DNA of 64,000 bases from Bombilactobacillus folatiphilus (GTDB taxonomy: Bacteria > Bacillota > Bacilli > Lactobacillales > Lactobacillaceae), in the NCBI RefSeq assembly GCF_023380265.1, contig NZ_CP093366.1, forward strand, positions 1,488,001 to 1,552,000, written 5' to 3'. Both the position numbers and the translations under genes were made by a program. Positions 8,300 through 17,404 of the stretch are shown here, one piece after another (position 1 is the first letter of the stretch; every line of letters begins with the position of its first letter). The notes below the pieces were generated by a model. That model saw only the letters and a program-made list of their open reading frames with translations. It searched no databases and was not told where the DNA came from.

Positions 8300-10645
8300 T
8301 TACGGCGCATTTTTGATCGTATATTTCAACGTGGCCGTATATTGCGTCGGTTTAATCGTATTCAAGGAAGACGGCACGGGCACCAACATTTTAATCAAGG
8401 AATTTCCGGCGCTATCATCAAAATTAAAAGTTTTACTGGTATAACTATCGACCGGCTGTTGATACAAAATTGTATCTTGGCCCGGTTGCAACTGGATTGG
8501 CGTGGCAGAATCGCGTTCTCGTAAATCTAGTTGTGCTTGTTGCAAACCCACAGCGTTTTGCCCATCTTGAAAAACACTCAACCCCATCAAAATTTGATAC
8601 GGTACATAATAATCATTGAATTCCGGATGCGCACTGCGCTGATCGTCGACTACGACTTGGTTATCACCGCTTTGATTGGTCAACGTTTTGCTTTCTGGAA
8701 AAATCAAATTGATTCGCCCGAAATTGAGATTCGGCAAATGGTCAAAACGCAAATAATTATATTGGCTATCCAAACCCAGATTTTTTTGGAGCGTGCCATT
8801 GGCGGCTACTTTAAAAGTATCGGTCAAACAATAATCCACACCATCGACGGTTTCTTCTTGATTCAATAACAGCGCCGAATCCAAGCCAGCACCGTTTTTC
8901 GTTGGCAATTTGCCTTTAATTGCTGACTTAGCAATTGCCACCGTGTAGGTTCCCGGCAACAAATTCTTAAATACATATTTGCCGTCGGCATCAGTTTTTG
9001 CGGACGTGACATATAACTTCTTATCATTAATATCCGACACCAATAAACTCACATCTAAATCTTGTAATTTAGCTTCCGTGGTATCCAGCTTGCCATCTTG
9101 ATTCTGGTCTTGCCAAGCTGTGCCTTGAACTTGACCACCCATAAACAATGACGAAACTTTTTTGGTGGTTGTCGCCGAATAATTATTATCGTTATCTACT
9201 GCCACCGCGTGCAAATAACCCTTGGAATCCTTGGAAATCATGTCCGTTACCGCGTGATTAGCGGGCGTGTCAACCGCTACATAATGCGGATTCTTTGTCT
9301 TGTCGATATTGCCTTCATTATCCGCCACGGGTGTAATTTGCGTATCAGGACTATCATCAACCTGCCAAATATAGCCTTTCACTTTACTCAAAACGTCTTG
9401 TTTCATCACATCCGAATAGTAAGTCTCCGTATTGTTCTTGGCTTTGACGCGGTAATAATAAGTCGATGGCTGATCGTTACTGAATAAGCGACCTTGCAAA
9501 CTTTGTTTGACGACAGTCGCCGCACCATAATACAAATCAATCGTGGGTGCATCAGGTTTAGCGGTATCTTTGACCGTACGGTCCTCGCCCTTGGTACTCA
9601 AGTTCAAAGTACTGGTGTAGTACATCATATTGGCAATAATCATGGCTTCTTCGGGGGTACAACTACCCACTGTATGACCAGTCTGAATCAGAGCGTAATT
9701 ATTATTAGTGACTAAATAAAAATTATTGTCAGCTACTGCACCTGAAGAATTCTTGCTGACCACGCCAGCATTATTCATATAACTCATATCAGCTGCCCCT
9801 AGACTTGGATTAAAAAAAGGTGGACCAACATATTGCAGCCAACGCTGACCTCCACCTTGATACGGATAAAACTGACCTTCATTATGTGAAAAAGAAATCG
9901 TAAATTTGTTATTTGGTTCAAACTTCAACAAATCATTCGGATAAGTAGCTAAAAAACCATCTTTAGAATTATCCGTAAACGCCACAGTTGTTGATCCCAA
10001 TGTTACCTCTGGCTTATTTAGCTTTAGTCCCAAATTGGAGGCAAAAGTTCCATAATTGGAATGGGCTGAACGTACTGTATCGTGTCCAAAAATTAGCGAA
10101 CGACCGGTGAGACCAAAATCTTTGGTCACAGTCAGCGCATTAGCACTTAAATCATCACCGCCAACATCATGTGAACCAAAATACACCCCATCATAATTGT
10201 ACTGGCCACTACTATTTTTAACTAAATATTGACTTGGATGAGTGTTAAATGCCGACATGGCTACATAGTCAACACTGATTAAACCGTCCGAAATCACTTG
10301 TCCATCAGGATTTTTTTGACTTAACCAACTTCCTAAATACTTCCCATTATCGCCATAATTATCGGGATAAACATTCAAAACTTTAATTTTCTTACCGTAA
10401 TTACTCGTTGTATCCTTAAAATCCAAGCTAGTTAGATCTGAACCTTGCGCTTTTTGTAAGATATAACCGTCTTGGAGATTGGGCACGGTGTCCCAATTCA
10501 AACTCACATAAGCTTTGTGCCCATCATTGTAACCGCTTTGCGTGGTCAATGTGAACGAAAAGGGTGCTGTTGATTTTTGAGCCACGCTACCGGCAATCGT
10601 ATCGCTGGCTTGCGTTATATGTAAGGAAACGAAAAAACTAAGCAC
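8300..10645 (-). CDS. large secreted surface protein with SdrD-B-like and degenerate WxL-like domains; 5' end disrupted
   Basis: About 780 residues follow a hydrophobic segment. Residues about 30-370 resemble the DUF5057-type region (VLNVYPDNYGDNG). About 520-640 is an SdrD B-like/CNA-B-type repeat (GTAWQDQNQDGKLD, then KTDADGKYVFKNLLPGTYTV). The last 130 residues resemble a WxL cell-wall binding domain (VVDDQRSAHPEF, ending YTATLKYTIKNAP), but the W-x-L motif itself is missing. It is probably anchored non-covalently to the wall; no LPXTG is seen. The only in-frame start candidate (GTG at 10645) lies inside the hydrophobic stretch without a ribosome-binding site. The true 5' end is interrupted at a G tract (see repeat at 10663). 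Confidence 0.65.
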   Translation of the reverse strand: MLSFFVSLHITQASDTIAGSVAQKSTAPFSFTLTTQSGYNDGHKAYVSLNWDTVPNLQDGYILQKAQGSDLTSLDFKDTTSNYGKKIKVLNVYPDNYGDNGKYLGSWLSQKNPDGQVISDGLISVDYVAMSAFNTHPSQYLVKNSSGQYNYDGVYFGSHDVGGDDLSANALTVTKDFGLTGRSLIFGHDTVRSAHSNYGTFASNLGLKLNKPEVTLGSTTVAFTDNSKDGFLATYPNDLLKFEPNNKFTISFSHNEGQFYPYQGGGQRWLQYVGPPFFNPSLGAADMSYMNNAGVVSKNSSGAVADNNFYLVTNNNYALIQTGHTVGSCTPEEAMIIANMMYYTSTLNLSTKGEDRTVKDTAKPDAPTIDLYYGAATVVKQSLQGRLFSNDQPSTYYYRVKAKNNTETYYSDVMKQDVLSKVKGYIWQVDDSPDTQITPVADNEGNIDKTKNPHYVAVDTPANHAVTDMISKDSKGYLHAVAVDNDNNYSATTTKKVSSLFMGGQVQGTAWQDQNQDGKLDTTEAKLQDLDVSLLVSDINDKKLYVTSAKTDADGKYVFKNLLPGTYTVAIAKSAIKGKLPTKNGAGLDSALLLNQEETVDGVDYCLTDTFKVAANGTLQKNLGLDSQYNYLRFDHLPNLNFGRINLIFPESKTLTNQSGDNQVVVDDQRSAHPEFNDYYVPYQILMGLSVFQDGQNAVGLQQAQLDLRERDSATPIQLQPGQDTILYQQPVDSYTSKTFNFDDSAGNSLIKMLVPVPSSLNTIKPTQYTATLKYTIKNAP

Positions 10646-10662
10646 GAGAGCGAATAGGAGTA

Positions 10663-10673
10663 CCCCCCCCCCC
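10663..10673 (-). repeat. 11-nt G homopolymer in the signal-peptide region of the surface protein gene
   Basis: Eleven consecutive C on the plus strand (G in the gene). With 11 G the frame into VLLFALVLSFF meets TAG immediately upstream (10673-10675). With 10 G it would read on through YKKILGGG, giving an ideal basic signal-peptide start. A GTG at 10735 with a GGGG ribosome-binding site precedes it; joining that GTG to the 10-G frame also needs a 2-nt change, for example at a CGCG around 10723. Confidence 0.85.
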
Positions 10674-10782
10674 TAGGATTTTCTTATAATTACTATTAGC
10701 TTGAGCTAATGATAAATAGTGTCGCGTTTTAACACACTTCCCCTGATTTAGCTAAACTTACACTTGTGAAATTGATTTCAGT

Positions 10783-10796
10783 TTAAAACGTTTACG
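10783..10796 (-). promoter_or_regulatory. cre-like site upstream of the surface protein gene
   Basis: On the minus strand CGTAAACGTTTTAA matches 12 of 14 positions of the cre consensus, with the AAACGTTT core. It lies about 50 nt upstream of the candidate GTG start at 10735. Weak evidence on its own. Confidence 0.3.
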
Positions 10797-10969
10797 CGTA
10801 GTTTGCAAATCAGCAAACAAAGTCAGTTGTGATTCACGGGAATTATTTTTAGCTGAAACGACTTTTTCAAAACTAAATTAACTAAAAAGATTCAGATTTA
10901 ATGGCTTTCATCTTAAAAAGACTATTTTTTTAACTAATAATTATGATATTTTATTTTTTGAATATTTTT

Positions 10970-10997
10970 TTGACAAACTATTCGTGAAAAATATAAC
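10970..10997 (+). promoter_or_regulatory. promoter upstream of the CorC-family gene
   Basis: TTGACA (10970-10975), 16 nt, TATAAC (10992-10997), within an AT-rich intergenic region about 120 nt before the start codon. A TATAAT at about 11072 is an alternative -10 without a clear -35. Confidence 0.45.
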
Positions 10998-11113
10998 ATT
11001 ATTAAATCCCTTCATCACACAAGAACTTCTAGTTTTTCAGAGCACTCATAGAATAATCACCCTATCACTGGTATAATTAAGCCAAATTTACTTTGAAATG
11101 GGGAATACTTGTT

Positions 11114-12466
11114 TTGTCTGACTCTCAGATATTTATCAACCTTATCTGGATTTTAGTCATTTTTGCTTTGGCGTTCTTTTTTATTTTGGCCGAGTTCGCG
11201 TTGGTAACCACCCGCGTCAGCCAAATTGAAGACGCCATTGAAAATCAGAAAGGAAATGCTAAAAAGTTAAAACGGGCTCTGCACATGGTCAATAATCTCA
11301 ATGAATATTTGTCCACAACCCAAGTGGGGACGACTGTGACCAGCTTAATTTTAGGTTGGATTGGTGAAGACACTTTGCAGTCTTTTTTTAACCACTTTTT
11401 AGGCTTTTCACTTAAATCTTCAACTACACTGCACGCCGTCAGTTCTGTCATTGCTTTATTGTTATTAACTTACTTGCAGGTGGTCATCACCGAAATTGTA
11501 CCGAAAAATATTAGTATTGATTTGCCGATGAAAATGTTGACGTTAACCGTGACACCACTACAAGCGTTTCATACCATCGCCTATCCATTTGTATGGTTAT
11601 TGAATATTTCGGCGACGGGTATTGTTAAAATGATCGGCATGAAACCAGCCGATTCAGAAAGCGAAGTCTTTACGCAATCTGAAATTTTGCGGCTATCACG
11701 TGATTCTGTTAGCAGCGGCCAATTAGATAAAAACGACTTGATCTATATGCAGCGCGCCTTTGATTTGAATGACAAAGTCGCTAAAGATATCATGATTGAT
11801 CGAACTCGTTTGTACGTTGTGGATGTCACGGATACAGTAAACGAAGTCATCAAAGACTACTTGCAACAAGGCTTCTCTCGTTTTCCCGTGGTCGCTGACA
11901 ATAATAAGGATAAAATCTTAGGGTATATTTATATTTACGACTTGGTTCGTCAAAAACAAGTCAACGGTGCTATTCCCGTCAGTCGTATGTTACGTTCTAT
12001 TGTCACGGTACCTGAAAACATGCCCATTCACAATATTTTAAATCTGATGATTAAAAAACAGACACCCATTGTTGTCGTTGTCGATGAATACGGTGGGACC
12101 AGCGGTATTGTGACTGATAAAGACATTTACGAGGAGCTTTTTGGCACGGTCAAAGATGAAGTGGACAATGTTTCCGAAGAATATATTGTCAATAATCAAG
12201 ATGGCACTTACACTATCAGCGGACAAACGACTTTGTATGATTTTGAGCGTTATTTCAAAGTTGATTTAAGTGAGTTTGAAGATGCTGATTCTGTCACCTT
12301 ATCTGGTTATATGCTTGATCACGATCCGGGGTTGCATTTAAATAGTACTGTCCAGATTGAACAATTTACATTTAAGGTGGTTGATTTTGAACATTCTTAT
12401 GTGAACAAATTTTTGGTAACTTTTGATAAGAAAGTTCCCATCAGCGAACCGCAAAAATTAAATTAA
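11114..12466 (+). CDS. CorC/HlyC-family membrane protein (DUF21, CBS pair, CorC_HlyC)
   Basis: About 450 residues: an N-terminal DUF21 membrane domain (about 1-190; four hydrophobic segments starting with NLIWILVIFALAFFFILAEF), a CBS pair (about 205-330; IMIDRTRLYVVDV and TPIVVVVDEYGGTSGIVT), and the C-terminal CorC_HlyC domain (about 345-440). The family is implicated in Mg2+ efflux or cation handling, although members are often labelled 'hemolysin'. I prefer the TTG at 11114, 9 nt after GGGGA, over the TTG at 11093, which has no ribosome-binding site. Confidence 0.85.
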   Translation: MSDSQIFINLIWILVIFALAFFFILAEFALVTTRVSQIEDAIENQKGNAKKLKRALHMVNNLNEYLSTTQVGTTVTSLILGWIGEDTLQSFFNHFLGFSLKSSTTLHAVSSVIALLLLTYLQVVITEIVPKNISIDLPMKMLTLTVTPLQAFHTIAYPFVWLLNISATGIVKMIGMKPADSESEVFTQSEILRLSRDSVSSGQLDKNDLIYMQRAFDLNDKVAKDIMIDRTRLYVVDVTDTVNEVIKDYLQQGFSRFPVVADNNKDKILGYIYIYDLVRQKQVNGAIPVSRMLRSIVTVPENMPIHNILNLMIKKQTPIVVVVDEYGGTSGIVTDKDIYEELFGTVKDEVDNVSEEYIVNNQDGTYTISGQTTLYDFERYFKVDLSEFEDADSVTLSGYMLDHDPGLHLNSTVQIEQFTFKVVDFEHSYVNKFLVTFDKKVPISEPQKLN

Positions 12467-12479
12467 GGTGTTATATTCA

Positions 12480-12514
12480 GTTGATTAAATTGGGATATTT
12501 AATCGGCTTTTTTA
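12480..12514 (+). terminator. terminator of the CorC-family gene
   Basis: GTTGATTAAA pairs with TTTAATCGGC (two G-U pairs), followed by six T. Confidence 0.7.
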
Positions 12515-12647
12515 TTTATTACAATTTTCAGTATATTCTGATTTGGTGCAAGCTGTTTCAAACAGGGTATTGTAACCAATTATTCACAGGCGCAGATGTC
12601 AATGACTTAGCGCAAATAATTTTAAGTCAAATTTAAATCTAATTATC

Positions 12648-12690
12648 AAAAAGGTTCTGAAGTCAACAATAGATTTCAGAACCTTTTTTT
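12648..12690. terminator. terminator downstream of asnA
   Basis: AAAAAGGTTCTGAA pairs with TTTCAGAACCTTTTTTT. It is close to the asnA stop and functional-looking on either strand. Confidence 0.8.
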
Positions 12691-12702
12691 AAATAGTTAT
12701 TT

Positions 12703-13716
12703 TTATAATAGTTGAATTCCGGCTGTCTGACATTGCTCAACCATCGCTTGTGGCCAGACGCTGGCTTGAACTTCACCAACGTGCGCTTTGCCTAACAATA
12801 ACATGCAAATCCGTGATTGACCAATCCCTCCGCCAATGGTGAGCGGTAATTCATTGTACAAAATAGCTTGATGATATGGATACTGCAAACGTTTTGTTGC
12901 ACCCGACATTTCTAATTGACTTTGCAATGACTTTTCATCCACCCGAATCCCCATACTCGAGACTTCCAAAGCACATTGCAGCGGCTCATACCAGAACAAA
13001 ATATCACCATTTAATTGCCAATCATCATAATCAGGCGCCCGTCCATCATGCTTTTCACCATTACTTAATTCGCCACCAATTTGCATCAAAAAGACGGCAC
13101 CTAATTCCTGACAAATCACATTTTCACGCTCACGTGGCGTTAAATCCGGATAACGATCTAATAATTCCTGCGTTGTGATAAAATGAATTTCCTCAGGCAA
13201 ATGATAAACCGCTTCGGGATAACGATACCAAACTTCATCTTCCAAATGCTTAATCACTTTAAAAATCCGTTGCACAGTTTGTTTCAAAGTGGTTAACGTC
13301 CGCTCGGAACGATCAATCACCGCTTCCCAATCCCATTGATCCACATAAATGGAATGTAAATTATCCACGGCCTCATCTTTGCGAATCGCATTCATATTCG
13401 TATATAAACCTTCGTGCAAGCCAAAACCGTACCGCTTTAAGGCTGAACGCTTCCATTTGGCCAACGAATGCACAATTTCCAACGGTTGTTCATCATCATC
13501 TAATGCCTGCATAGTAAATGAAACTGGTTGTTCAACGCCGTTTAAATTGTCGTTCAATCCTGTTTGCGGCTGCACAAACATCGGCGCTGACAAACGTTCT
13601 AAATGCATGGCTTTGCCAAACTCCGTTTGAAAAGTTTCACGAATATACCGAATAGCATTTTGCGTTTCACGAATTGATAATTTAGGATCATAATCTTTGG
13701 GGATAATTAACGACAT
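12703..13716 (-). CDS. asnA: aspartate-ammonia ligase (asparagine synthetase A)
   Basis: A 337-aa cytoplasmic enzyme that makes asparagine from aspartate, ammonia and ATP. The opening [17 protein letters not shown], the central VDQWDWE and the near-C-terminal [16 protein letters not shown] are AsnA signatures (class II aaRS-like fold), and the length is standard. The start has a GGAGG ribosome-binding site. It is preceded by a T-box leader whose specifier reads AAC (Asn), which independently supports the product and means uncharged tRNA-Asn switches it on. Monocistronic. Confidence 0.95.
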   Translation of the reverse strand: MSLIIPKDYDPKLSIRETQNAIRYIRETFQTEFGKAMHLERLSAPMFVQPQTGLNDNLNGVEQPVSFTMQALDDDEQPLEIVHSLAKWKRSALKRYGFGLHEGLYTNMNAIRKDEAVDNLHSIYVDQWDWEAVIDRSERTLTTLKQTVQRIFKVIKHLEDEVWYRYPEAVYHLPEEIHFITTQELLDRYPDLTPRERENVICQELGAVFLMQIGGELSNGEKHDGRAPDYDDWQLNGDILFWYEPLQCALEVSSMGIRVDEKSLQSQLEMSGATKRLQYPYHQAILYNELPLTIGGGIGQSRICMLLLGKAHVGEVQASVWPQAMVEQCQTAGIQLL

Positions 13717-13752
13717 AGAAATTTCCTCCTTAAATTTAGGTTAAACCAAACT

Positions 13753-14020
13753 AAAAAAGTCCTCCATCCCAATCAAGGGACGAAGGACTCGCGGTACCAC
13801 CCTAGTTGCTGTTACCAGCCAACTCTATCACGTACAAACATACGTTGTGGATGATAACGGACCATGCCGGCAAAACCTTACTTAACTAGTATTGTTCAGG
13901 TTTTCAACGATTGAAAGTGTTTTTCAAATAGTCAAATTTCGTTTTGGGTTCTCACCATCCCCAAGTCACTGTCGAATTTAACTGTTTTACTCCTCTTTCG
14001 CAATGTTTTTAGTTTTTATG
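13753..14020 (-). promoter_or_regulatory. T-box riboswitch (tRNA-Asn) controlling asnA
   Basis: The conserved T-box AGGGTGGTACCGCG lies at 13790-13803 (minus) and the Rho-independent terminator AGTCC...GGACTTTTTT at 13753-13789. A Stem I base, GAAAG pairing with CTTTC, encloses an AGTA-type motif on the 5' side and the specifier AAC at 13919-13921 followed by A. The specifier agrees with asparagine, as asnA requires. Confidence 0.9.
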
Positions 14021-14026
14021 ATTCTC

Positions 14027-14054
14027 ACTATAACACCTAAAATTAAAAAAACAA
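14027..14054 (-). promoter_or_regulatory. promoter of the asnA T-box leader
   Basis: Minus strand TTGTTT (14049-14054), 16 nt, TATAGT (14027-14032). It places the start of RNA close to the base of Stem I. Confidence 0.5.
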
Positions 14055-14088
14055 GCATTATATTAAAATACCTCAATCAAGTTATTAA

Positions 14089-14436
14089 TTAATCTAAAAT
14101 ATCTAAGACAATTTGTTGGACCAAAGCAAAAGAAGACGTTGATAACATGCCCAATTTTTGCGCATGCCGTTTTCGAAAATCATAGGTAAAAAACTGTAAA
14201 GGATTCACATATCCATCCACTTGCTCACTGTTGATTGGCACAAAAAATTTTTTCAAGCGATTATGATTAGCGTGCGTAACGGGGGCAATAACAACCAAAC
14301 CCGTTATTTGACTGTATCCTTGATGACTCATGACCAAAGCTGGGTGCCTCTTTTGAATTTCTTGACCGACAGCGGGATCAAAATCCAGCTCAATCAAATC
14401 CTGTTGTTCCGGAATATAACCTTGATCAGCTTTCAC
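14089..14436 (-). CDS. MazF/PemK-family endoribonuclease toxin
   Basis: A 115-aa toxin. YIPEQQDLIELDFDPAVGQEIQKRHPALV is the N-terminal MazF block and VVIAPVTH follows as the usual beta strand. Family members cut mRNA at short sequences. I favour the GTG at 14436, which overlaps the end of the antitoxin gene and follows an AGGAG by 12 nt. An ATG at 14466 would add ten residues but has no ribosome-binding site. It is cotranscribed with the AbrB-type antitoxin upstream, the usual type II order. Confidence 0.85.
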   Translation of the reverse strand: MKADQGYIPEQQDLIELDFDPAVGQEIQKRHPALVMSHQGYSQITGLVVIAPVTHANHNRLKKFFVPINSEQVDGYVNPLQFFTYDFRKRHAQKLGMLSTSSFALVQQIVLDILD

Positions 14437-14659
14437 TATCGAATAATTCTCCTGCAAATTCTTCATTTTGAATCGAATCTTGATATTGTTTAATCAAATC
14501 TGCATCTTTAAAGGGATTATTTTTTTTAGGAATAAAAACAATCATTCCGTCACGCCCTTGAAAAGCTCTAAATTCTTTTGCCTGTGGTTGAATTTCCTTT
14601 GGTACAGTTAAGATATTAGAATTACCTGATTTTCTGATTTTAACTACTTTGTCACTCAT
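14426..14659 (-). CDS. MazE-like antitoxin, AbrB/SpoVT DNA-binding domain
   Basis: A 77-aa antitoxin. The N-terminal half (KVVKIRKSGNSNILTVPKEI) is a swapped-hairpin AbrB domain that binds DNA; the acidic C-terminal tail (FAGELFDSES) would neutralise the toxin. It starts after an AGGGGGG ribosome-binding site and overlaps the toxin gene. A perfect 10-bp inverted repeat just upstream (14679-14705) is the probable autoregulatory operator. Confidence 0.85.
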   Translation of the reverse strand: MSDKVVKIRKSGNSNILTVPKEIQPQAKEFRAFQGRDGMIVFIPKKNNPFKDADLIKQYQDSIQNEEFAGELFDSES

Positions 14660-14678
14660 TATTAACCCCCCTAAAAAC

Positions 14679-14705
14679 TTTTGTATATCTTGAGTATATA
14701 CAAAA
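14679..14705. promoter_or_regulatory. palindromic operator of the MazEF-like pair
   Basis: TTTTGTATAT and ATATACAAAA form perfect 10-bp arms around a 7-nt centre. The repeat sits 20 nt upstream of the antitoxin ATG and overlaps TATA-rich -10 sequence, as expected for autorepression. Confidence 0.65.
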
Positions 14706-14774
14706 CTAAAAATAATTCAAAACTATAAGCTACATTCGGCTTTCTATTTAAAATCGTTTACATCATGGAAAAGA

Positions 14775-14803
14775 TTGTTCAGTTTTCATTATTAAGGTAC
14801 AAT
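14775..14803 (+). promoter_or_regulatory. fba promoter
   Basis: TTGTTC (14775-14780), 17 nt, TACAAT (14798-14803), 34 nt before the start codon. Confidence 0.6.
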
Positions 14804-14837
14804 GTGTCTGTAGGTTTTACACTAGGAGGATATTTGA

Positions 14838-15746
14838 ATGGCTTATTTAGATAACGGTAATCAAATCTTTAAAGATGCGCGCAAGAATCATTACGCTGTC
14901 GGTGCTTACAACACGAACAATGTTGAATGGACACGTGCTATTTTACGGGGTGCTGAAGAAACAAGAACTCCATTGTTGATTCAAGTTTCAACCGGTGCTG
15001 CTAAGTACATGGGTGGCTACAAATTCGTTAAAGACATGGTTGAAGACCAAATGGATGCCATGAACATTTCAGTCCCTGTTATTTTGAACTTGGACCATGG
15101 TGACTATGATTCAGCAATCGAATGTATCAAATTAGGTTACTCTTCAGTCATGTTTGACGGTCATGCTTTACCAACCGAAGAAAATTTGGCTAAAACCAAA
15201 GAAATCTTGAAGTTAGCGCACGAACGTGGCATTTCTGTTGAAGCTGAAATTGGTAAAATTGGTGAAAATCAAGGTGCCGGTGAATTAGCTTCCGTCGAAG
15301 ATGCTAAAGCTTTCGTTGCTGCTGGTGTTGACAAATTAGCTTGTGGTATTGGTAACATTCACGGCGTTTATCCTGAAGGCTGGAAGGGCTTGAACTTTGA
15401 CCGTTTGAAGGAAATTGCCGATGCTGTTGATGTACCTTTAGTTTTGCATGGTGGTTCCGGTATTCCTGAAGATCAAATCAAAAAAGCTATTTCTCTTGGT
15501 ATTTCCAAAGTTAATATCAACACTGAATTCCAACTAGCTTTCCAAGAAGCTACTCGTAAATACTTTGAAGAACATAAAGATGAAGATAAAGCCAACAAGG
15601 GTTACGATCCTCGTAAGTTGCTTCTTCCTGGTACTGAAGCAATTACCGATTCGATGAAGGAAATGATCAATTGGTTAGGTACTCCATCCATCGATGAAGA
15701 ATTAAAATCTGCTGCTTTCGACCGTAGCTCATTAAACGAAGAATAA
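14838..15746 (+). CDS. fba: class II fructose-1,6-bisphosphate aldolase
   Basis: A 302-aa zinc-dependent aldolase that interconverts fructose-1,6-bisphosphate with DHAP and glyceraldehyde-3-P. Visible are VGAYNTNNVEWTRAIL at the N-terminus, the metal-ligand region LNLDHGDYDSAIECI, EAEIGKIGENQG, and LVLHGGSGIPEDQI near the C-terminus. The sequence is full length, with an AGGAGG ribosome-binding site, its own promoter and a terminator. A tagatose-bisphosphate aldolase is the main alternative, but the sequence and monocistronic setting favour glycolytic Fba. Confidence 0.92.
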   Translation: MAYLDNGNQIFKDARKNHYAVGAYNTNNVEWTRAILRGAEETRTPLLIQVSTGAAKYMGGYKFVKDMVEDQMDAMNISVPVILNLDHGDYDSAIECIKLGYSSVMFDGHALPTEENLAKTKEILKLAHERGISVEAEIGKIGENQGAGELASVEDAKAFVAAGVDKLACGIGNIHGVYPEGWKGLNFDRLKEIADAVDVPLVLHGGSGIPEDQIKKAISLGISKVNINTEFQLAFQEATRKYFEEHKDEDKANKGYDPRKLLLPGTEAITDSMKEMINWLGTPSIDEELKSAAFDRSSLNEE

Positions 15747-15766
15747 TCATTAAATATTAAGCAATT

Positions 15767-15800
15767 AAACGCGACCGGAGTTTCTCTGGTGGCGTTTTTT
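15767..15800 (+). terminator. fba terminator
   Basis: AAACGC-GACC pairs with GGT-GGCGTTTTTT. Confidence 0.8.
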
Positions 15801-15945
15801 GGTTGGAGCGTGTGGCTCAAGAAGATTCATTAGAATATGCCGTAGCTAGAGATCAACTTATTCTAACTAATTTCTGGCTAACCACTGTATTTTTGTCATA
15901 ATTGTCCTAAAATATAATTTAAAATATTAAATTGAGAGGCTAATC

Positions 15946-17358
15946 ATGAAATCACATAGAAAAAAGGGTTCTTGTACAACAATTTTAGTTGGTAAAAACG
16001 CATCCATTGATGGTTCCACTATCATTGCCCGGAACGAAGATGGCAACGAACCGCTTCATCCGCAAAAATTTGTTTACGTCAAACCTGAACAACAACCCCA
16101 TCATTACCAAGCTGTTTTAAGTAAATTCAATATTGATCTTCCTGAAAACCCACTTGGCTATACTGCTACACCGGAAGCCGTCAGTGGTCATGGTTTGTGG
16201 GCTGCTGCTGGCATCAACAGCGACAATGTTGCTATGAGTGCCACTGAAACTATTACGACCAACAGCCGTATTCTGGGTATTGATCCCCTAGTCGATGATG
16301 GTCTTGGTGAAGAAGATATGCCTACCATCGTGTTACCTTACATCCATAGTGCTCAAGAAGGTGTTAAACGTCTGGGGCAACTCTTGGAACAGTACGGTAC
16401 GTACGAAACTAATGGGATTTGTTTTGCCGATCAAGATGAAGTTTGGTATTTTGAAAGCATCGGTGGGCACCACTGGGCTGCGATTCGAATTCCCGATGAT
16501 TCTTACGTTGTCGCCCCAAATCGTTTTAATATTACAGAATTTGATTTTCAATCACCAGACACCTTAAGCAGTGATGATTTAGAAAATCTGATTGAACAAT
16601 ATCAACTCAATCCTGATCCGGAAGGCTATAATTTGCGGCATATCTTTGGCAGTGCTTCCACTAAAGATACGCGTTACAATAATCCACGAGCTTGGTTTGG
16701 TCAAAAATATTTCAATCCTGAATTCCAGACGACACCGATTGACCAAGATCTACCCTTTATTTGCCAGGCAACGAAAAAAATCAGTATTGAAGATGTCAAA
16801 TTTGTCTTAAGTTCACATTATCAAAATACACCGTATGACGTTTACGGCACGACCAATAATGCTGAACAAAAGAAATTATTCCGTCCGATTGGCATTAATC
16901 GTAATCAAGAAGTGCATATTTTACAGTTGCGAAATGACGTTGCACCTGAATTAGCGGGGATTCATTGGCTAGCTTTCGGCCCCAATACCTTTAATGCTGT
17001 CATTCCATTTTATGCTCATGTTAATGACACGCCGGCCACTTACCGCGATACGACTGCTGAATTTGATCCGCAAAAGATGTACTGGCTCAGTAATACTTTA
17101 GCAGCTTTCGGTGACGGACATTTTAACTTGGTAGAAGATAGCGAAAATGTCTTTGAGCAAAATACTGTCGCAACTTGTCGTCATTTGCAGATTCAAGCTG
17201 ACGCACAAAGTGTCAAGGAACCTGATATTACTGCTTATTTAACTAAAATCAACGAACAAATGGCGCAAATTTCATTGACTAATGCTACCCAACTACTAGG
17301 TGATATGGTCAAATTGGTTGCACCACGTATGAACCTCCAATTTACTTTACATGACTAG
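15946..17358 (+). CDS. C69-family dipeptidase (PepD-like)
   Basis: A 470-aa Ntn-hydrolase peptidase that cleaves dipeptides. The catalytic Cys is Cys10 in GSCTTILVG. In many relatives this Cys lies at the very start; here nine residues (MKSHRKKGS) precede it, so short N-terminal processing is possible. [15 protein letters not shown] and [10 protein letters not shown] are family motifs. There is no signal peptide, so it should work in the cytoplasm on imported peptides. It has a GAGAGG ribosome-binding site and its own terminator. Confidence 0.88.
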   Translation: MKSHRKKGSCTTILVGKNASIDGSTIIARNEDGNEPLHPQKFVYVKPEQQPHHYQAVLSKFNIDLPENPLGYTATPEAVSGHGLWAAAGINSDNVAMSATETITTNSRILGIDPLVDDGLGEEDMPTIVLPYIHSAQEGVKRLGQLLEQYGTYETNGICFADQDEVWYFESIGGHHWAAIRIPDDSYVVAPNRFNITEFDFQSPDTLSSDDLENLIEQYQLNPDPEGYNLRHIFGSASTKDTRYNNPRAWFGQKYFNPEFQTTPIDQDLPFICQATKKISIEDVKFVLSSHYQNTPYDVYGTTNNAEQKKLFRPIGINRNQEVHILQLRNDVAPELAGIHWLAFGPNTFNAVIPFYAHVNDTPATYRDTTAEFDPQKMYWLSNTLAAFGDGHFNLVEDSENVFEQNTVATCRHLQIQADAQSVKEPDITAYLTKINEQMAQISLTNATQLLGDMVKLVAPRMNLQFTLHD

Positions 17359-17362
17359 TTTC

Positions 17363-17400
17363 AAAAAAATAGAACTCACATTTTGTGGGTTCTATTTTTA
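17363..17400. terminator. bidirectional terminator between pepD-like gene and hydrolase
   Basis: AAAAATAGAACTCAC pairs with GTGGGTTCTATTTTTA. It lies between convergent gene ends. Confidence 0.85.
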
Positions 17401-17404
17401 CATA

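Noticed and set aside
8256..9715. Several plus-strand frames of 60-110 codons
   Set aside because: They are antisense to the large surface-protein gene and lack ribosome-binding sites.
12515..12647. A small gene or RNA between the two terminators after the CorC-family gene
   Set aside because: No frame with a ribosome-binding site and no promoter-like sequence; I see nothing in this stretch.
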